Origin: Pseudomonadota bacterium
GTDB lineage: Bacteria; Pseudomonadota; Gammaproteobacteria; Pseudomonadales; Oleiphilaceae
DNA: 64,000 bases
NCBI GenBank assembly: GCA_002747395.1
Contig: PDPE01000035.1
Span: forward strand, 1-64,000
Reading direction: 5' to 3'
In this document: positions 9,903 through 19,118 of the stretch, one piece after another
How the letters are laid out: the number at the start of each line of letters is the position of its first letter
How positions within the stretch are numbered: the first letter of the stretch is position 1
Program-made: the position numbers and the translations under genes
Notes under the pieces: generated by a model
Told to the model about the DNA's origin: nothing
The model's database searches: none
Seen by the model: the letters and a program-made list of their open reading frames with translations, nothing else

Positions 9903-12416
9903 TCAGGCGCAGGTGGAGCAAGACAGTTTCGACAGCATTATCCTGGCGATACTGTCCCACCCGTATTCAGCAAGGCATTCATCGTATGCCCGCCGGGCCA
10001 TGCCGTCGAGGCTGATTTCGGCCAGCGGGTCGGAACCGGGTTGCGTTGTGTTGATTGCGCTTCCGTTTTTTCGCGCATACAAACTGGCCAGCACTTCGGG
10101 AAATCGGCCTGACTCGGCCACTATCAGGTGTTCACCGGGCTTGAAGGTCAAGCCTCTGTTGCCAAAGGCAGTGGTGAGAATCGGTGTTCCTGAGGCAGCA
10201 TAGTCCAGCATTTTCAGGTTGGTGCCGGAGCCGGAAAGCATGGGGTTGATGGCCAGATCGACCGAGTTGAGCAAAACGGCCTTTTCTTCATTGGACACCA
10301 CGCCCAGAGGATAAATATTGCCCGGCACTGCCTGACAAACCGGATGGCGGCACAGGCTGCCGATAATCAGAAAGTCGATCATGGTGCATTCCCGGGCGAA
10401 GTTGACTATGCGCTCCATGGCCTCGATATTCGGGCCATGCCAACTGCCCATAAACAGAACCTGAAAACGCTGTTGCGTAGCCATTCTTGTACGAATCCGC
10501 CTTCTCTCTTCCGCATCGGCATAGCGGGTGGTGTCAAAACAGACGCCATTGGGTACCAGCAACTGCTCTTTTTCGTCAAGCGCATAGAGTTCGGCCAGCC
10601 TTTGCAGATCCTCCCGGCTGCAGGCGAGTACGGTGGATGAGGCAGCAATGCAGTCAGATTCGATTTGCCTGACCTGATCCAGGTAGCCCTGCTGCTCACC
10701 GGACAGGCCGTTCGGGTTGGCCTGATCGAGTACCGCCTGCTTCATGTCATATTCCACATTGTGTGCTTCATACCACAGTTCGCCGGAGTAGACGCTGTTT
10801 ATGGCTGCAAACAGATAGGGGTGCGAAGCGATGACCAGGTCTGCCCCGGTCGCAGCCTGTTGCAACACTTCCAGATAGCGGGGGGTGCTGGCAATGCCCT
10901 GAATGGTTGCGATATCCTCGACCGAGGCGTTCAGCAGTGTGGCAAGCCGTTTTTCGTTCGCCATTTGCGCCTTGCTCTTGGCTACCCGCATTTCCCGCAG
11001 GCCGGGTGCAATCATGTTGTCCAATGCCGGGTTTGCGCCTGCCGCCTGGGTCACCAGGGTAATATCGGCATGGCGGGCCATCGCCTTGTACAGGTAGTAC
11101 ACCCGGCTTTGCCCGCCACCGGCTGGCGGCCATACGGGAAAATTGACAGCGACGACTATTTTGGGCCGGGGTTCTTCCCTGGGCCCGGGCTGTTCTTTGG
11201 GCCGGGGCTGTTGACCGGCTGTGGGAGCCTGAACCCGGCCAGCCGGAAGGGGCTGGCCCGGCAGCAGTTGCGCCAGGGTGTTTGGCCAACTGATGTGGGC
11301 GACTTTTTGTTTTGCTTTCTCTCCCATTTGCCGGGTTGCCTGTTCATCATCCAGCAGGGTTTGCATGGCCCGGGTCAATGATTTCACGTCTGGCGCCACC
11401 GAATAGCCGCTGACGGCGTTTTCAACAAATTCATTGACACCGCCGGCATCGGTGGTAGTGAGCACGGCCTTGCCCGATGCCATTGCCTCGACGGTGATCA
11501 GGCCGTAGTCTTCATCATAGGGAATAAAGGGGACAAACAGGGCACCGGCATATTGCCTGACGACCTCGCTATCGGTAATTCGGCCAAGAAATCGGACTCT
11601 GCTATCTCCCTGCGCCAGCTCTTTGAGGCTTTCCGCTTCCGGGCCGGTTCCGGCGATGCGAAATTCCCGGTCGGTATCGGTGGCCAAAAAGGCTTCTACC
11701 AGCAGACGAATGCGTTTCGGGCCATCCAGCCGACTGATGGTGAAGATATGGTCATAGCCGGTGTTGCTGTATTCTTCTATATCTGATGGATGATGAATCA
11801 CCTGCACCGGGCAGCCTTTCGGGAAATACCCTTCCCGCCCCGCCACGTTGCGGGAGATGGCACTGAAGCGCCTGATTCGGGAGGGATGCAACGCAATATC
11901 ATCCAGAAAGTGAACGATTGCGCGGGTAAGCGGGCCGGGAAAGGCAAGCGCCCGGGCCAGACCAACTTCCTGCCGGGCCAGGGCGAGGACGGCATCCAGC
12001 TCCTGCCAGAGGTCAGGCAGCACAGACCGATCCGGGCCGGATGCCAGCAAACGTCGCAATTCGTTGCATTCGGCAGGCAGTTTCGACGGGATGGCCTTCG
12101 GCTGCTTGCAAAAGTGGTAGGTATCATACAAACCGCGCAGTTTGTGCTGAAGGTAGCAGTGGTGGTTCGGGTGCTGCACCATCCAGGCGGGGTATTTGGT
12201 GGAGATAATCTGGTCAAAATGATCCAGGTTCAACTCGCTGAACATTTTGTAGCTTGCCATTAATTCCCGGAAGTTATTTTCCGGGGACGGCAGCTTGATT
12301 AACTCGACCTGGTGGTTTGTCTGCTGATTGATGGCACCAAGCAAACCCCACCAGAGTTTTTCTGCGCCACCGACGGCATAGGGGACGGGGCTGGGGGCAA
12401 CAATGGCAATTTTCAT
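9903..12416 (-). CDS. Two-domain GT4 glycosyltransferase
   Basis: This 837-residue cytoplasmic enzyme consists of two GT-B glycosyltransferases fused end to end. Domain 1 (about 1-400) begins MKIAIVAPSPVPYAVGGAEK and carries the GT4 nucleotide-sugar motif EDYGLITVEAMASGKAVLTT. A Pro/Gly/Arg-rich linker (about 400-425) joins domain 2, which restarts with VAVNFPVWPPAGGGQSR and contains SGSGTNLKMLDYAASGTPIL. Such bifunctional enzymes add successive sugars to a lipid-linked polysaccharide. It lies at the end of the polysaccharide gene run, just before the RTX gene. Shine-Dalgarno support is weak. Donor and acceptor sugars cannot be inferred. Confidence 0.85.
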   Translation of the reverse strand: MKIAIVAPSPVPYAVGGAEKLWWGLLGAINQQTNHQVELIKLPSPENNFRELMASYKMFSELNLDHFDQIISTKYPAWMVQHPNHHCYLQHKLRGLYDTYHFCKQPKAIPSKLPAECNELRRLLASGPDRSVLPDLWQELDAVLALARQEVGLARALAFPGPLTRAIVHFLDDIALHPSRIRRFSAISRNVAGREGYFPKGCPVQVIHHPSDIEEYSNTGYDHIFTISRLDGPKRIRLLVEAFLATDTDREFRIAGTGPEAESLKELAQGDSRVRFLGRITDSEVVRQYAGALFVPFIPYDEDYGLITVEAMASGKAVLTTTDAGGVNEFVENAVSGYSVAPDVKSLTRAMQTLLDDEQATRQMGEKAKQKVAHISWPNTLAQLLPGQPLPAGRVQAPTAGQQPRPKEQPGPREEPRPKIVVAVNFPVWPPAGGGQSRVYYLYKAMARHADITLVTQAAGANPALDNMIAPGLREMRVAKSKAQMANEKRLATLLNASVEDIATIQGIASTPRYLEVLQQAATGADLVIASHPYLFAAINSVYSGELWYEAHNVEYDMKQAVLDQANPNGLSGEQQGYLDQVRQIESDCIAASSTVLACSREDLQRLAELYALDEKEQLLVPNGVCFDTTRYADAEERRRIRTRMATQQRFQVLFMGSWHGPNIEAMERIVNFARECTMIDFLIIGSLCRHPVCQAVPGNIYPLGVVSNEEKAVLLNSVDLAINPMLSGSGTNLKMLDYAASGTPILTTAFGNRGLTFKPGEHLIVAESGRFPEVLASLYARKNGSAINTTQPGSDPLAEISLDGMARRAYDECLAEYGWDSIARIMLSKLSCSTCA

Positions 12417-12466
12417 AGTCTGTATTTCAGATTCCTTTTTTGGTTCCGGTCGCCTCGATGGGCAGT

Positions 12467-12522
12467 CTGTAATTACTCTACTGCAATTACTCTACTGCAA
12501 TTACTCTACTGTAATTACTCTA
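12467..12522. repeat. Four tandem 14-bp repeats at a gene border
   Basis: CTGYAATTACTCTA occurs four times in direct succession (12467, 12481, 12495, 12509). The inner two copies have C and the outer two T at the variable position. The copy at 12509-12522 supplies the stop codon and last codon of the glycosyltransferase gene that ends at 12515. Confidence 0.95.
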
Positions 12523-13540
12523 ATAGCTGCTCGATGACATTGGCCCAGCTGATCTTTTTGTCGGCATAGACCTGTCGCCCCTCGGCGCCCATTTGGCGTG
12601 CCCGTATTTTATCGTTATACAGGCGGTCGATATGAGCGGCGATGTGCACCGGATCGGGGTCAAGGATAAAGCCGGTTCGTTCATGCTCGACAAATTCCAG
12701 GGGGCCGCCTGAATCAGTGCAGGTAATCACCGGCTTGCCGGACAGCATGGCTTCCAGGGTAATATAGCCATAGTCTTCATCAAAGGGAGCAAAGAAGACC
12801 GCCAGCGCCCGGGCATAGAGGGCGAACTTTTCATCATCCTGAAATCGGCCCGTCAATCTGACCTTTTGATTCAGGTCGTATTTGTCAATCAGGCTCTGAT
12901 AATAGTCAAACTGGCCTCCGTCACCGGCAATCAGTATCTTCACGGGTGACTGGAGGTGGCGGGCGGCTTCGATTAGTAAATCCTGCCGTTTCAGGCGTTC
13001 CAGTCGGCTGGGACAAAAAATATAGTCGTATGCTTCCTGGCAATAAAAGCGCGCTTCCTGTGCGGGCGGATGATACAGCGGCCTGGCCTGCAACCCGTTA
13101 TACTGCTTGATTCGACCGGCCACACGGCCGGAGTTGGCAAAGAGTTTTTCAGCTCGCGCCAGCGCCCGATTGTCAAACTCGGTGATTGCCTGCTTCAGGC
13201 TGGCCAACCCGGGCGTTTTGTCCTGTTGCTCGTACAGTTCATAGACGGCGCGATGCTGGTGCATGACCCAGGTGCGCTGGTTATCATGCAATACACCCCA
13301 GGCGGGAAACTGGAGACTGATAACCTTGTCGACCCGGATACCGTTTGGCCGGTTTAAATCCCGGGATTCGCAAAATTCCATGAGGCTGGAGATGTCCTCA
13401 AGCGGGGAGAACCGGAACGGGAACCGGATGCACTCGACATTGACACCGGCCTGACGCAGGTTTTCTACCAGGCCGCTGATGTGTATTTCCGCTCCCCCCT
13501 GCATAAAGGGAACATGGTTCGCGGTCACTATGACGTTCAT
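12515..13540 (-). CDS. GT4 family glycosyltransferase
   Basis: This 341-residue GT-B enzyme has the N-terminal acceptor-side loop QGGAEIH and the C-terminal donor motif EDYGYITLEAMLSGKPVITC, the EX7E signature of GT4. FCPSRLERLKRQDLLIEAA marks the start of the nucleotide-binding half. It is closest in style to domain 1 of the two-domain enzyme encoded downstream, sharing the 'SLQFPAWGVLH...HQHRA' type segment, so the two probably act in the same polysaccharide pathway. The stop codon lies inside a tandem repeat. Substrate unknown. Confidence 0.85.
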   Translation of the reverse strand: MNVIVTANHVPFMQGGAEIHISGLVENLRQAGVNVECIRFPFRFSPLEDISSLMEFCESRDLNRPNGIRVDKVISLQFPAWGVLHDNQRTWVMHQHRAVYELYEQQDKTPGLASLKQAITEFDNRALARAEKLFANSGRVAGRIKQYNGLQARPLYHPPAQEARFYCQEAYDYIFCPSRLERLKRQDLLIEAARHLQSPVKILIAGDGGQFDYYQSLIDKYDLNQKVRLTGRFQDDEKFALYARALAVFFAPFDEDYGYITLEAMLSGKPVITCTDSGGPLEFVEHERTGFILDPDPVHIAAHIDRLYNDKIRARQMGAEGRQVYADKKISWANVIEQLLE

Positions 13541-13666
13541 GGACTGATCTTACCTTTTTATAGATAACTACGCTTCCTGGTGGCAACTACCCTTCCTGGC
13601 AGGTAGCAACCTTTTTAGCAGGTAACTGCCCTTTCGCAGACAGTTACCATTCCGGTTTCTGCTCAC

Positions 13667-13772
13667 GCCCCGGTGGGCAGTCTGCGCCGGAAGACGCTGT
13701 GAATACGTCCCTGCAAGCTCGACTTTGGCATCCATGCCAAAGACGCTTCCTGCGCAGACTGCCCACCGGGGC
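13667..13772. repeat. Dispersed long-hairpin repeat, copy B
   Basis: Perfect 21-bp inverted arms (13667-13687 and 13752-13772) enclose a core. Read on the minus strand, the core begins GGAAGCGTCTTTGGCATGGA and ends CACAGCGTCTTCC. The same core, with only five transitions in about 60 bp, is found at 29405-29467 with different arms. It lies between two genes of one strand in the polysaccharide cluster. Confidence 0.9.
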
Positions 13773-13804
13773 TTATACCGAACGAGTGGCTGGTGTTCCA
13801 TTTT

Positions 13805-13855
13805 TATCAGGTGATCACCTGTATCAAACGATCATCTGTATTAAACCGTCACTCG
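13805..13855. repeat. Three imperfect 17-bp tandem repeats
   Basis: TATCAGGTGATCACCTG, TATCAAACGATCATCTG and TATTAAACCGTCACTCG follow one another. They lie about 60 bp downstream of the methyltransferase gene end. Confidence 0.75.
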
Positions 13856-13916
13856 TATAAACCATACCCCTGGTACGCACCAGCCCGAGATAGCACACAC
13901 CGGCCCGAGGTTGGCC

Positions 13917-15551
13917 TCAAACGTTTAACAAACGACCCGATTTGTCGATCAGCGGTTTTCTCGCCAGAATGGCAAAATCCTGGGGGCCGCACAGGTGGCC
14001 GTTCACTCTTTCGGTCAGCGGGTCGTTGCCTGGCACCCTGGCATCTTCCGGGTACGGATGGGAGCGGATAATTTCAATTTCGGTAAAGCCGAAGTATTCA
14101 GCAAGAAAGGTGATCGAACTGGGCGTAATCGGGTTGCGGTGGGTAAAGTCGTGGTAAAAGGTATGGCTGCCCACCAGGACGTTTTCCGGGTTGGGCGTTT
14201 CAAACAGTATGATGCCACCCCCGCGAATGACACGCATACTTTCGTTAAACAGGCCGTGCAGCAAATCGAATGGCAGGTGTTCGATAATATGAAAGCCGGT
14301 GATGGCGGCCAGGCTGTTGTCCGGCAGGCTTTTCAGATACTGCAGTGCGTCCTGGCATTGTGCTTTCAGGCCGAACTCGCCGCAGACTTCCACCATGATC
14401 TGGTTCAGATCGATTCCGAGCGCCTGCCAGCCCCATTCTTCCAGCAGTTCAAGCCATTCCCCCCGGCCACAGCCAAGATCAACCACCGGTTTTTCAGCGA
14501 GCAGTTTTCGGCCTTGCAGTTCTTTGAATAGTGGCGAGTAATGCTGCAAACCGGCCTTGATTTCCTTGCGTGAGCCACGGCAGGCATCTTCAAAGGCAAC
14601 ATAGTAGGCATCAAGCTGTGCTTCTTTCTGTTTTTCAACCTCGGAGCGCAACGCCTCTGTGCCATGGAGCGGGTGGTCGCTCGCTGCCAGCTTGTCAAGG
14701 GATTCCAGTGCCAACTGGTGGCTTCTCTGGTAGTAACCGAATTGCTGGCGCAGTTGGCTGACATCGGCCAGGGCTTGGTTCATCCTGCCCATTTGTTCGG
14801 CCTCGGCCTGCTCCAGAGTGTCCGTCAGTTCCCGGGGATAGTGGTCCAGCCTTTGTTCCAGTTTTTTCAGGTGTTCGCCGATGCCGGCCAGTGCGTCCCG
14901 AGTGAACCGGTTTTCATCGCTCAACCGGGCCTGAAGCTCATCGATTATGCTATCCTGACGATGAACCAGCGCTTGCAGGCTATCCACCAGGCTCTGCTGT
15001 GACTGAACACGCCCGTCATCCACCGATTTCAGGTCAGAGAGTGTCAAACCTGGTGTCACAAAAAACAGGAAGACCCGATCCAGCAAGTCACAGAGCCGTC
15101 TTAACACCCGCCCTGGCAGACCGATGCGGCGAAAAATGCGATGCCGCAACAAGACCGGCGCCATGCCGGTAAGGGCAAGATTTCTTTGCAAGCCCTCCGG
15201 TGACAGCCGCACTTCGGCGAGTATCGACAACTTGCTGCCACCGCGCTTCAGGTATTTTTGATAGGCGTTGAGCGCAGCAGCTTCAGGTTCGCGCCCGAGC
15301 AGGCCGATAAACACGGCCCGGATAAAATCATTGCCCTGAAAACCGATAAAGTCCTTGTAGTGAAACCATGCGCTCCGTTTGAACTTCGTTGTTTTCGCCG
15401 GTCGGGGTTGAGGCAGGCCGCCCGCCCCCGGGGAAGTCTGGCTGTTGCCAGCGTGGTGAAAGGCGGCTTCCTGTCTGATTTTGTCCATTAACTCGTCAAT
15501 ATCCATTGGCTCCTGGTGCGTAACTTCATAAGACGTGGTTTGCTGTGCCAT
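13917..15551 (-). CDS. DUF4214 / coiled-coil / SAM methyltransferase of the polysaccharide cluster
   Basis: This protein has 544 residues. I chose ATG 15551 (MAQQTTSYEV), with GGAG 9 bases upstream, because an upstream in-frame ATG would overlap the wzt gene and lacks support. Residues 66-120 resemble a DUF4214 repeat (FIRAVFIGLLGREPEAAALNAY). About 190-310 is a long coiled coil. About 345-535 is a class I methyltransferase with motif I VVDLGCGRGEW and the post-motif GFHIIEHLP. A methyltransferase joined to a coiled coil, next to wzm/wzt with a C-terminal Wzt domain, recalls WbdD, which caps and measures O-polysaccharide chains. Unlike WbdD there is no kinase domain. A chain-capping role is inferred. 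Export by ABC transporters with a terminal-residue-binding Wzt usually requires such a cap. Confidence 0.8.
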   Translation of the reverse strand: MAQQTTSYEVTHQEPMDIDELMDKIRQEAAFHHAGNSQTSPGAGGLPQPRPAKTTKFKRSAWFHYKDFIGFQGNDFIRAVFIGLLGREPEAAALNAYQKYLKRGGSKLSILAEVRLSPEGLQRNLALTGMAPVLLRHRIFRRIGLPGRVLRRLCDLLDRVFLFFVTPGLTLSDLKSVDDGRVQSQQSLVDSLQALVHRQDSIIDELQARLSDENRFTRDALAGIGEHLKKLEQRLDHYPRELTDTLEQAEAEQMGRMNQALADVSQLRQQFGYYQRSHQLALESLDKLAASDHPLHGTEALRSEVEKQKEAQLDAYYVAFEDACRGSRKEIKAGLQHYSPLFKELQGRKLLAEKPVVDLGCGRGEWLELLEEWGWQALGIDLNQIMVEVCGEFGLKAQCQDALQYLKSLPDNSLAAITGFHIIEHLPFDLLHGLFNESMRVIRGGGIILFETPNPENVLVGSHTFYHDFTHRNPITPSSITFLAEYFGFTEIEIIRSHPYPEDARVPGNDPLTERVNGHLCGPQDFAILARKPLIDKSGRLLNV

Positions 15552-15565
15552 TTTGCGCTCCGGGT

Positions 15566-16768
15566 TCAATGTATGCGGTGAATTTCCAGTTCGGGATGAA
15601 GACGACACACTCCGGTAAACAGGTGACCGCGAATGCCCGCGACCTCGAAGCCGAGCAGGTTGTCATTCCAGTGGTAACAGTCTTCTATATGGTTTTCTCT
15701 GCTATGCAGTGCGACAGTAACGGTATACTTGCCGGGCGCAAGGTCCATCGGGAAGGAAAACCCTGCGACCAGTTTCTCGTCCTTTTTCGCTGACAGGGGA
15801 GCACCCAGGTGAAAACTGTTGGTGCCATAGATATCCTGCCCGAATCTGTCCCGAATCATAATGCCCACGGTGATATCATCAAGCGGCTGATGAGCGACAA
15901 ATTCGATACGCATCCTCGCTGTCTCGCCCGAAGACAGGATATCCGCCAGCGAGTCTTCTCCGGTAATGCTGGCTGACAGTATTTCTGCCGCGCCATTGCC
16001 GTAGCTCAATGCCTGCCTGCCTTGCTGGCGAACCACCATTTCTGCACCGTCCAGTTCTGCCATCAGTTTGTTGTAATAATTCACTGCTTCTTCCGGGCTG
16101 CCGGCACAGACCACTTCACCGGAGTCCAGTACGAGGGCACGATCACATAGCATCTTGACCGCATTCAGGTCGTGGGAAACAAAGATAATGGAGCCGCCAC
16201 CTGAGCGAAATTCCCTGATTTTACGCATACATTTTTGCTGAAAGTGACCATCGCCGACCGACAGGGCCTCATCGACAACAAAACATTTGGGCTCGGCATG
16301 AATGGCGATGGAAAAAGCCAGCCTCATCACCATTCCTGATGAGTAGGTTCGAATGGGTTCATTGATGTATTCACCCAGTTCGGAGAAGGCAATCATGGCT
16401 TCCCGCTTGCGTTCGATCTCTTCGACGGTCATTCCGAGCAGCAAACCGTTGGACAGGATATTCTGCAACCCTGTCTGGTCAAAATCGAAACCGGTCCCCA
16501 GTTCGAGCAAACCGGTAATTTTGCCTCCAACGTCAATTTCTCCCTCATCCGGCAGCAGTACACCGGTCAGGATTTTAAGCAGGGTGGATTTGCCAGCCCC
16601 GTTTTTGCCAATAATGCCCAGGGTTTCGCCGGTTTTAACGGTAAAGGTGACGTTCTTCAGTGCTTCATAGCTATGATGAAAGCTCCGCCTTAACAGGATT
16701 TCCTTCAAACGATGTACCGGTTTGGCATAGAGTTTAAACCGTTTTTTCAGTCCGATCACTGTAATCAT
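15566..16768 (-). CDS. wzt: Polysaccharide ABC exporter ATPase with C-terminal carbohydrate-binding domain
   Basis: This protein has 400 residues. The ATPase half carries Walker A GKNGAGKST (54-62), the signature YSSGMVMRLAFS and Walker B CFVVDEALSVGD. From about 255 a beta-sandwich domain of the Wzt C-terminal type follows (ILSSGETARMRIEFVAH ... HLGAPLSAKKDEKL), which in known exporters recognises the modified non-reducing end of the chain. The start lies 3 bp after the permease stop codon, so translation is probably coupled. It pairs with the permease at 16772 to move undecaprenyl-linked polysaccharide across the inner membrane. Confidence 0.92.
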   Translation of the reverse strand: MITVIGLKKRFKLYAKPVHRLKEILLRRSFHHSYEALKNVTFTVKTGETLGIIGKNGAGKSTLLKILTGVLLPDEGEIDVGGKITGLLELGTGFDFDQTGLQNILSNGLLLGMTVEEIERKREAMIAFSELGEYINEPIRTYSSGMVMRLAFSIAIHAEPKCFVVDEALSVGDGHFQQKCMRKIREFRSGGGSIIFVSHDLNAVKMLCDRALVLDSGEVVCAGSPEEAVNYYNKLMAELDGAEMVVRQQGRQALSYGNGAAEILSASITGEDSLADILSSGETARMRIEFVAHQPLDDITVGIMIRDRFGQDIYGTNSFHLGAPLSAKKDEKLVAGFSFPMDLAPGKYTVTVALHSRENHIEDCYHWNDNLLGFEVAGIRGHLFTGVCRLHPELEIHRIH

Positions 16769-16771
16769 GCG

Positions 16772-17548
16772 CTATATAAAATCCCTGATATCTTTCTCCA
16801 GCTTGCCGAACAGGGTTGCTCCTGCGGCAAGCAACACGGCAGCCAGCCCGGTAATCAGGCCGACCCCGACCATATCCGGCCACTGATGCAGCAAAATGGC
16901 ATCGCGATAGGCGTCTATCAGAACCGACATGGGGTTCCACAGGAATATGTCCCGGGTTTCTTTCGGCAGAATGGAAACCACATACACTATGGGAGTCAGC
17001 CAGAACCAGATTTGCAGTATCACATTGACAAATTCCCTCACATCACGAATGAATACACTTAACACGGCCAGAATAAAACCCAGTGCGTAGGCGAATAGCT
17101 GTTGGGCAATATAGAGAACCGGGATAATCAGCCAGTGCCAGCTGAGGGGAAAGCCGATTATCAACAGAAACCCGGTGAAAAAGGCCATGGAAATCAAATA
17201 GACCACGGTTTCAGAGATCACAACATACAGGGGCAGTGTCAGCAACGACATATTGACCTTGGCAATCAGCCCCGATTTCTCGGAGAAGATATTGGTGACA
17301 CGATTTACCGTTGCGGAAAAGGCGTTCCAGGCGAGCATACCGGCTACCAGGTAGATACTGTAGTTGTATTCACTGAATTCGGCGCCAAAGGCTTCCATTC
17401 TGGCCCCCATGATTTTTGAAAAAACCAGGGTGAAGATAAGAATATTCACCAGAGGGAGAATAAAGGTCCACAGGCCGCCCAGCACAGAGCCGGAATAGCG
17501 GTCAAGCAGATCCTGACGGGTAAAGTGATAGAGCAGAGACCAGTTCAT
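16772..17548 (-). CDS. wzm: Polysaccharide ABC exporter permease
   Basis: This 258-residue integral membrane protein of the ABC-2 type has an N-terminal amphipathic segment (LLYHFTRQDLLDRYSGS) followed by about six membrane spans, starting with LGGLWTFILPLVNILIFTLVF. FLWNPMSVLIDAYRD is the conserved loop of Wzm/TagG/KpsM permeases. AGGAAA lies about 10 bases before the ATG. It forms the transmembrane half of the exporter encoded with wzt immediately downstream. Confidence 0.92.
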   Translation of the reverse strand: MNWSLLYHFTRQDLLDRYSGSVLGGLWTFILPLVNILIFTLVFSKIMGARMEAFGAEFSEYNYSIYLVAGMLAWNAFSATVNRVTNIFSEKSGLIAKVNMSLLTLPLYVVISETVVYLISMAFFTGFLLIIGFPLSWHWLIIPVLYIAQQLFAYALGFILAVLSVFIRDVREFVNVILQIWFWLTPIVYVVSILPKETRDIFLWNPMSVLIDAYRDAILLHQWPDMVGVGLITGLAAVLLAAGATLFGKLEKDIRDFI

Positions 17549-17569
17549 ACTTTATTTCCTGACCGACAC

Positions 17570-17863
17570 CTATTCCTGGCCGGCAATCATCAACAGGGTA
17601 AAGAGCTGCTGGCAGGCGAGGGCCAACACCATGCCTGCGCCATTGGCCGCCATATCATACCAGCAGAACCCGCTGCCCCGATAATGATCCCACACTTCTT
17701 TGGCAACCCCGGTCAGAAAGGTGACCAGAACGGCTGCCGCCAGGGGGAAAACGAACGAGGCAACAAGCAGGATAAAAAAGCTGTACCACAGGTGCTTTTG
17801 CTTGTCCTCTTGCCCGAATCGCTCAACCAGGCCGACCCGGGAGTGACCGGGTTTACTGCGCAT
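17570..17863 (-). CDS. Small VanZ/YfiM-like membrane protein
   Basis: This protein has 97 residues, starting at ATG 17863 with GGAGG 9 bases upstream. The Shine-Dalgarno lies inside the end of the preceding glycosyltransferase gene, which it overlaps by 11 bp. DKQKHLWYSFFILL, GVAKEVWDH and CWYDMAANGAGMVLAL match the pattern of VanZ/YfiM-like proteins (DKxxHF ... KExxD ... DxxANxxG). Two to three hydrophobic segments predict an inner-membrane protein. The function of this family is unsettled. The overlap ties it to the polysaccharide operon. Confidence 0.65.
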   Translation of the reverse strand: MRSKPGHSRVGLVERFGQEDKQKHLWYSFFILLVASFVFPLAAAVLVTFLTGVAKEVWDHYRGSGFCWYDMAANGAGMVLALACQQLFTLLMIAGQE

Positions 17864-19028
17864 TGGCAAATACCTCCAGCAGCTTGCGGCAGGAGTGCGC
17901 CCAGGTATAGGAGGCTGATACCTCGAGCCCTTTCAATTCGAGACCTGTGCGATAGTCGTCATCTTCCAGCAACCTTTCCAGGCCGTTGCGAATACTTGTT
18001 TCATCGTTCGGGTCTACCAGTTCGGCAGCGCCGCCGGCAACCTCCGGCATGGAAGAAAGATTTGAGGTGACGACCGCCGTTCCCGATGCCATGGATTCGG
18101 CAACCGGCATACCAAAGCCTTCATAAAACGAAGGGTAGGCAAAGACCGTTGCCGCAGCATAAAGAATGGCAACCTCCTGATTGCTGACGTAACCGAGCCG
18201 ACGGGCCAGCCCGGCACTTTCCAGCCGGCTGATCTGCCGTTCCAGGTCCTCGGAAAGCCAGCCTTTTGCACCGACGAACACCAGGGGGTATTGTTTCTGA
18301 ACGGGCGCAGGCAACATCCTGAAAGCGCGAATCAGACCTGTCAGGTTTTTACGAGGCTCCATGGTGCCTACCGACAGGATAAACCGGTCTGGCAAACGAA
18401 ATTTTTGACGAAGCTGTTGTTTTTGCAGGTCGGATTTATGTGCCCGGAACAGGTCGGATACCGCAGGGTAAACAACGGAAATCCGGTTTCGGGAAACCGG
18501 AAAACCGGACAGAATCTGGGATTGTGAAAAACGGGATACGGTGATGATCTGCCGGGATGAATCAATGGTTCGGGGTAACTGCTGCGCCAGCGCTTTCACT
18601 CGCTCTTTCGGGTGATAGTGAGGGAAGTACAGGTGCGAAAGATCGTGAATGGTTGAAATCGACACCCCATCGTACGGGTAGAGCAGATAATTCGGCTCCC
18701 AGTAGATATAGTCGGCAAGCTGGCCCCGCTTTCGGTAAAGCCGTGCCCCTATCATCTTGCGTTTCAGGCTGCGGGCTGCCGGTATTTTTCGGGCGACGGC
18801 AAGTGCCCGCCGGGCAATGGAAGGTGCATCGAACGAGCCGGGGGCAGTTGCCTCAAAGGACTCGAAACGATGCGCCATGTCTGCCCTGGACATCCAGCCC
18901 TTTGAGTAAAAGCCTTGAATATCCGCCACTTCCGGAGCCTGATTCAGTTCTCTGACCAGGTTCAGGCTATAGTGGCCGATACCCGTCAGCGGCTGGGCTA
19001 TGGAAGATACATTCACCACGATCTTCAT
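17853..19028 (-). CDS. GT4 family glycosyltransferase
   Basis: This protein has 391 residues from ATG 19028 (MKIVVNVSSIAQPLTGIGHY). The 11 residues upstream in the frame look non-coding. LTGIGHYSLNLVREL is the N-terminal glycine-rich loop. SVGTMEPRKNL opens the donor half, and SFYEGFGMPVAESMASGTAV is the EX7E motif. GT4 enzymes with this pattern are often mannosyltransferases of O-antigen synthesis. It overlaps the small membrane-protein gene and lies upstream of wzm, so it probably helps build the chain exported by Wzm/Wzt. Confidence 0.88.
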   Translation of the reverse strand: MKIVVNVSSIAQPLTGIGHYSLNLVRELNQAPEVADIQGFYSKGWMSRADMAHRFESFEATAPGSFDAPSIARRALAVARKIPAARSLKRKMIGARLYRKRGQLADYIYWEPNYLLYPYDGVSISTIHDLSHLYFPHYHPKERVKALAQQLPRTIDSSRQIITVSRFSQSQILSGFPVSRNRISVVYPAVSDLFRAHKSDLQKQQLRQKFRLPDRFILSVGTMEPRKNLTGLIRAFRMLPAPVQKQYPLVFVGAKGWLSEDLERQISRLESAGLARRLGYVSNQEVAILYAAATVFAYPSFYEGFGMPVAESMASGTAVVTSNLSSMPEVAGGAAELVDPNDETSIRNGLERLLEDDDYRTGLELKGLEVSASYTWAHSCRKLLEVFANAQ

Positions 19029-19118
19029 ATTAACAATACACCCGACGAAACCATGCCACATTCACGCCCTGTTCACTGCGCTCGCTCAAGATAGCGCTCT
19101 CCTTTCAACCAGACCCGT

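Larger units (their letters stand above)
13541..13916. other. 376-bp intergenic region between glycosyltransferase and methyltransferase genes
   Basis: It holds a dispersed long-hairpin element (13667-13772), a 17-bp tandem repeat (13805-13855) and a run of decayed repeats of about 20 bp (13563-13650, variations on ACTACCCTTCCTGGCAGGTA). No gene is seen. Confidence 0.6.

Noticed and set aside
10665..11381. 238-codon plus-strand frame
   Set aside because: It is antisense to the two-domain glycosyltransferase gene, which has clear motifs. The product looks like a composition shadow.
12467..12522. Possible CRISPR-like array
   Set aside because: The units are directly abutting with no spacers. 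It is a simple tandem repeat.
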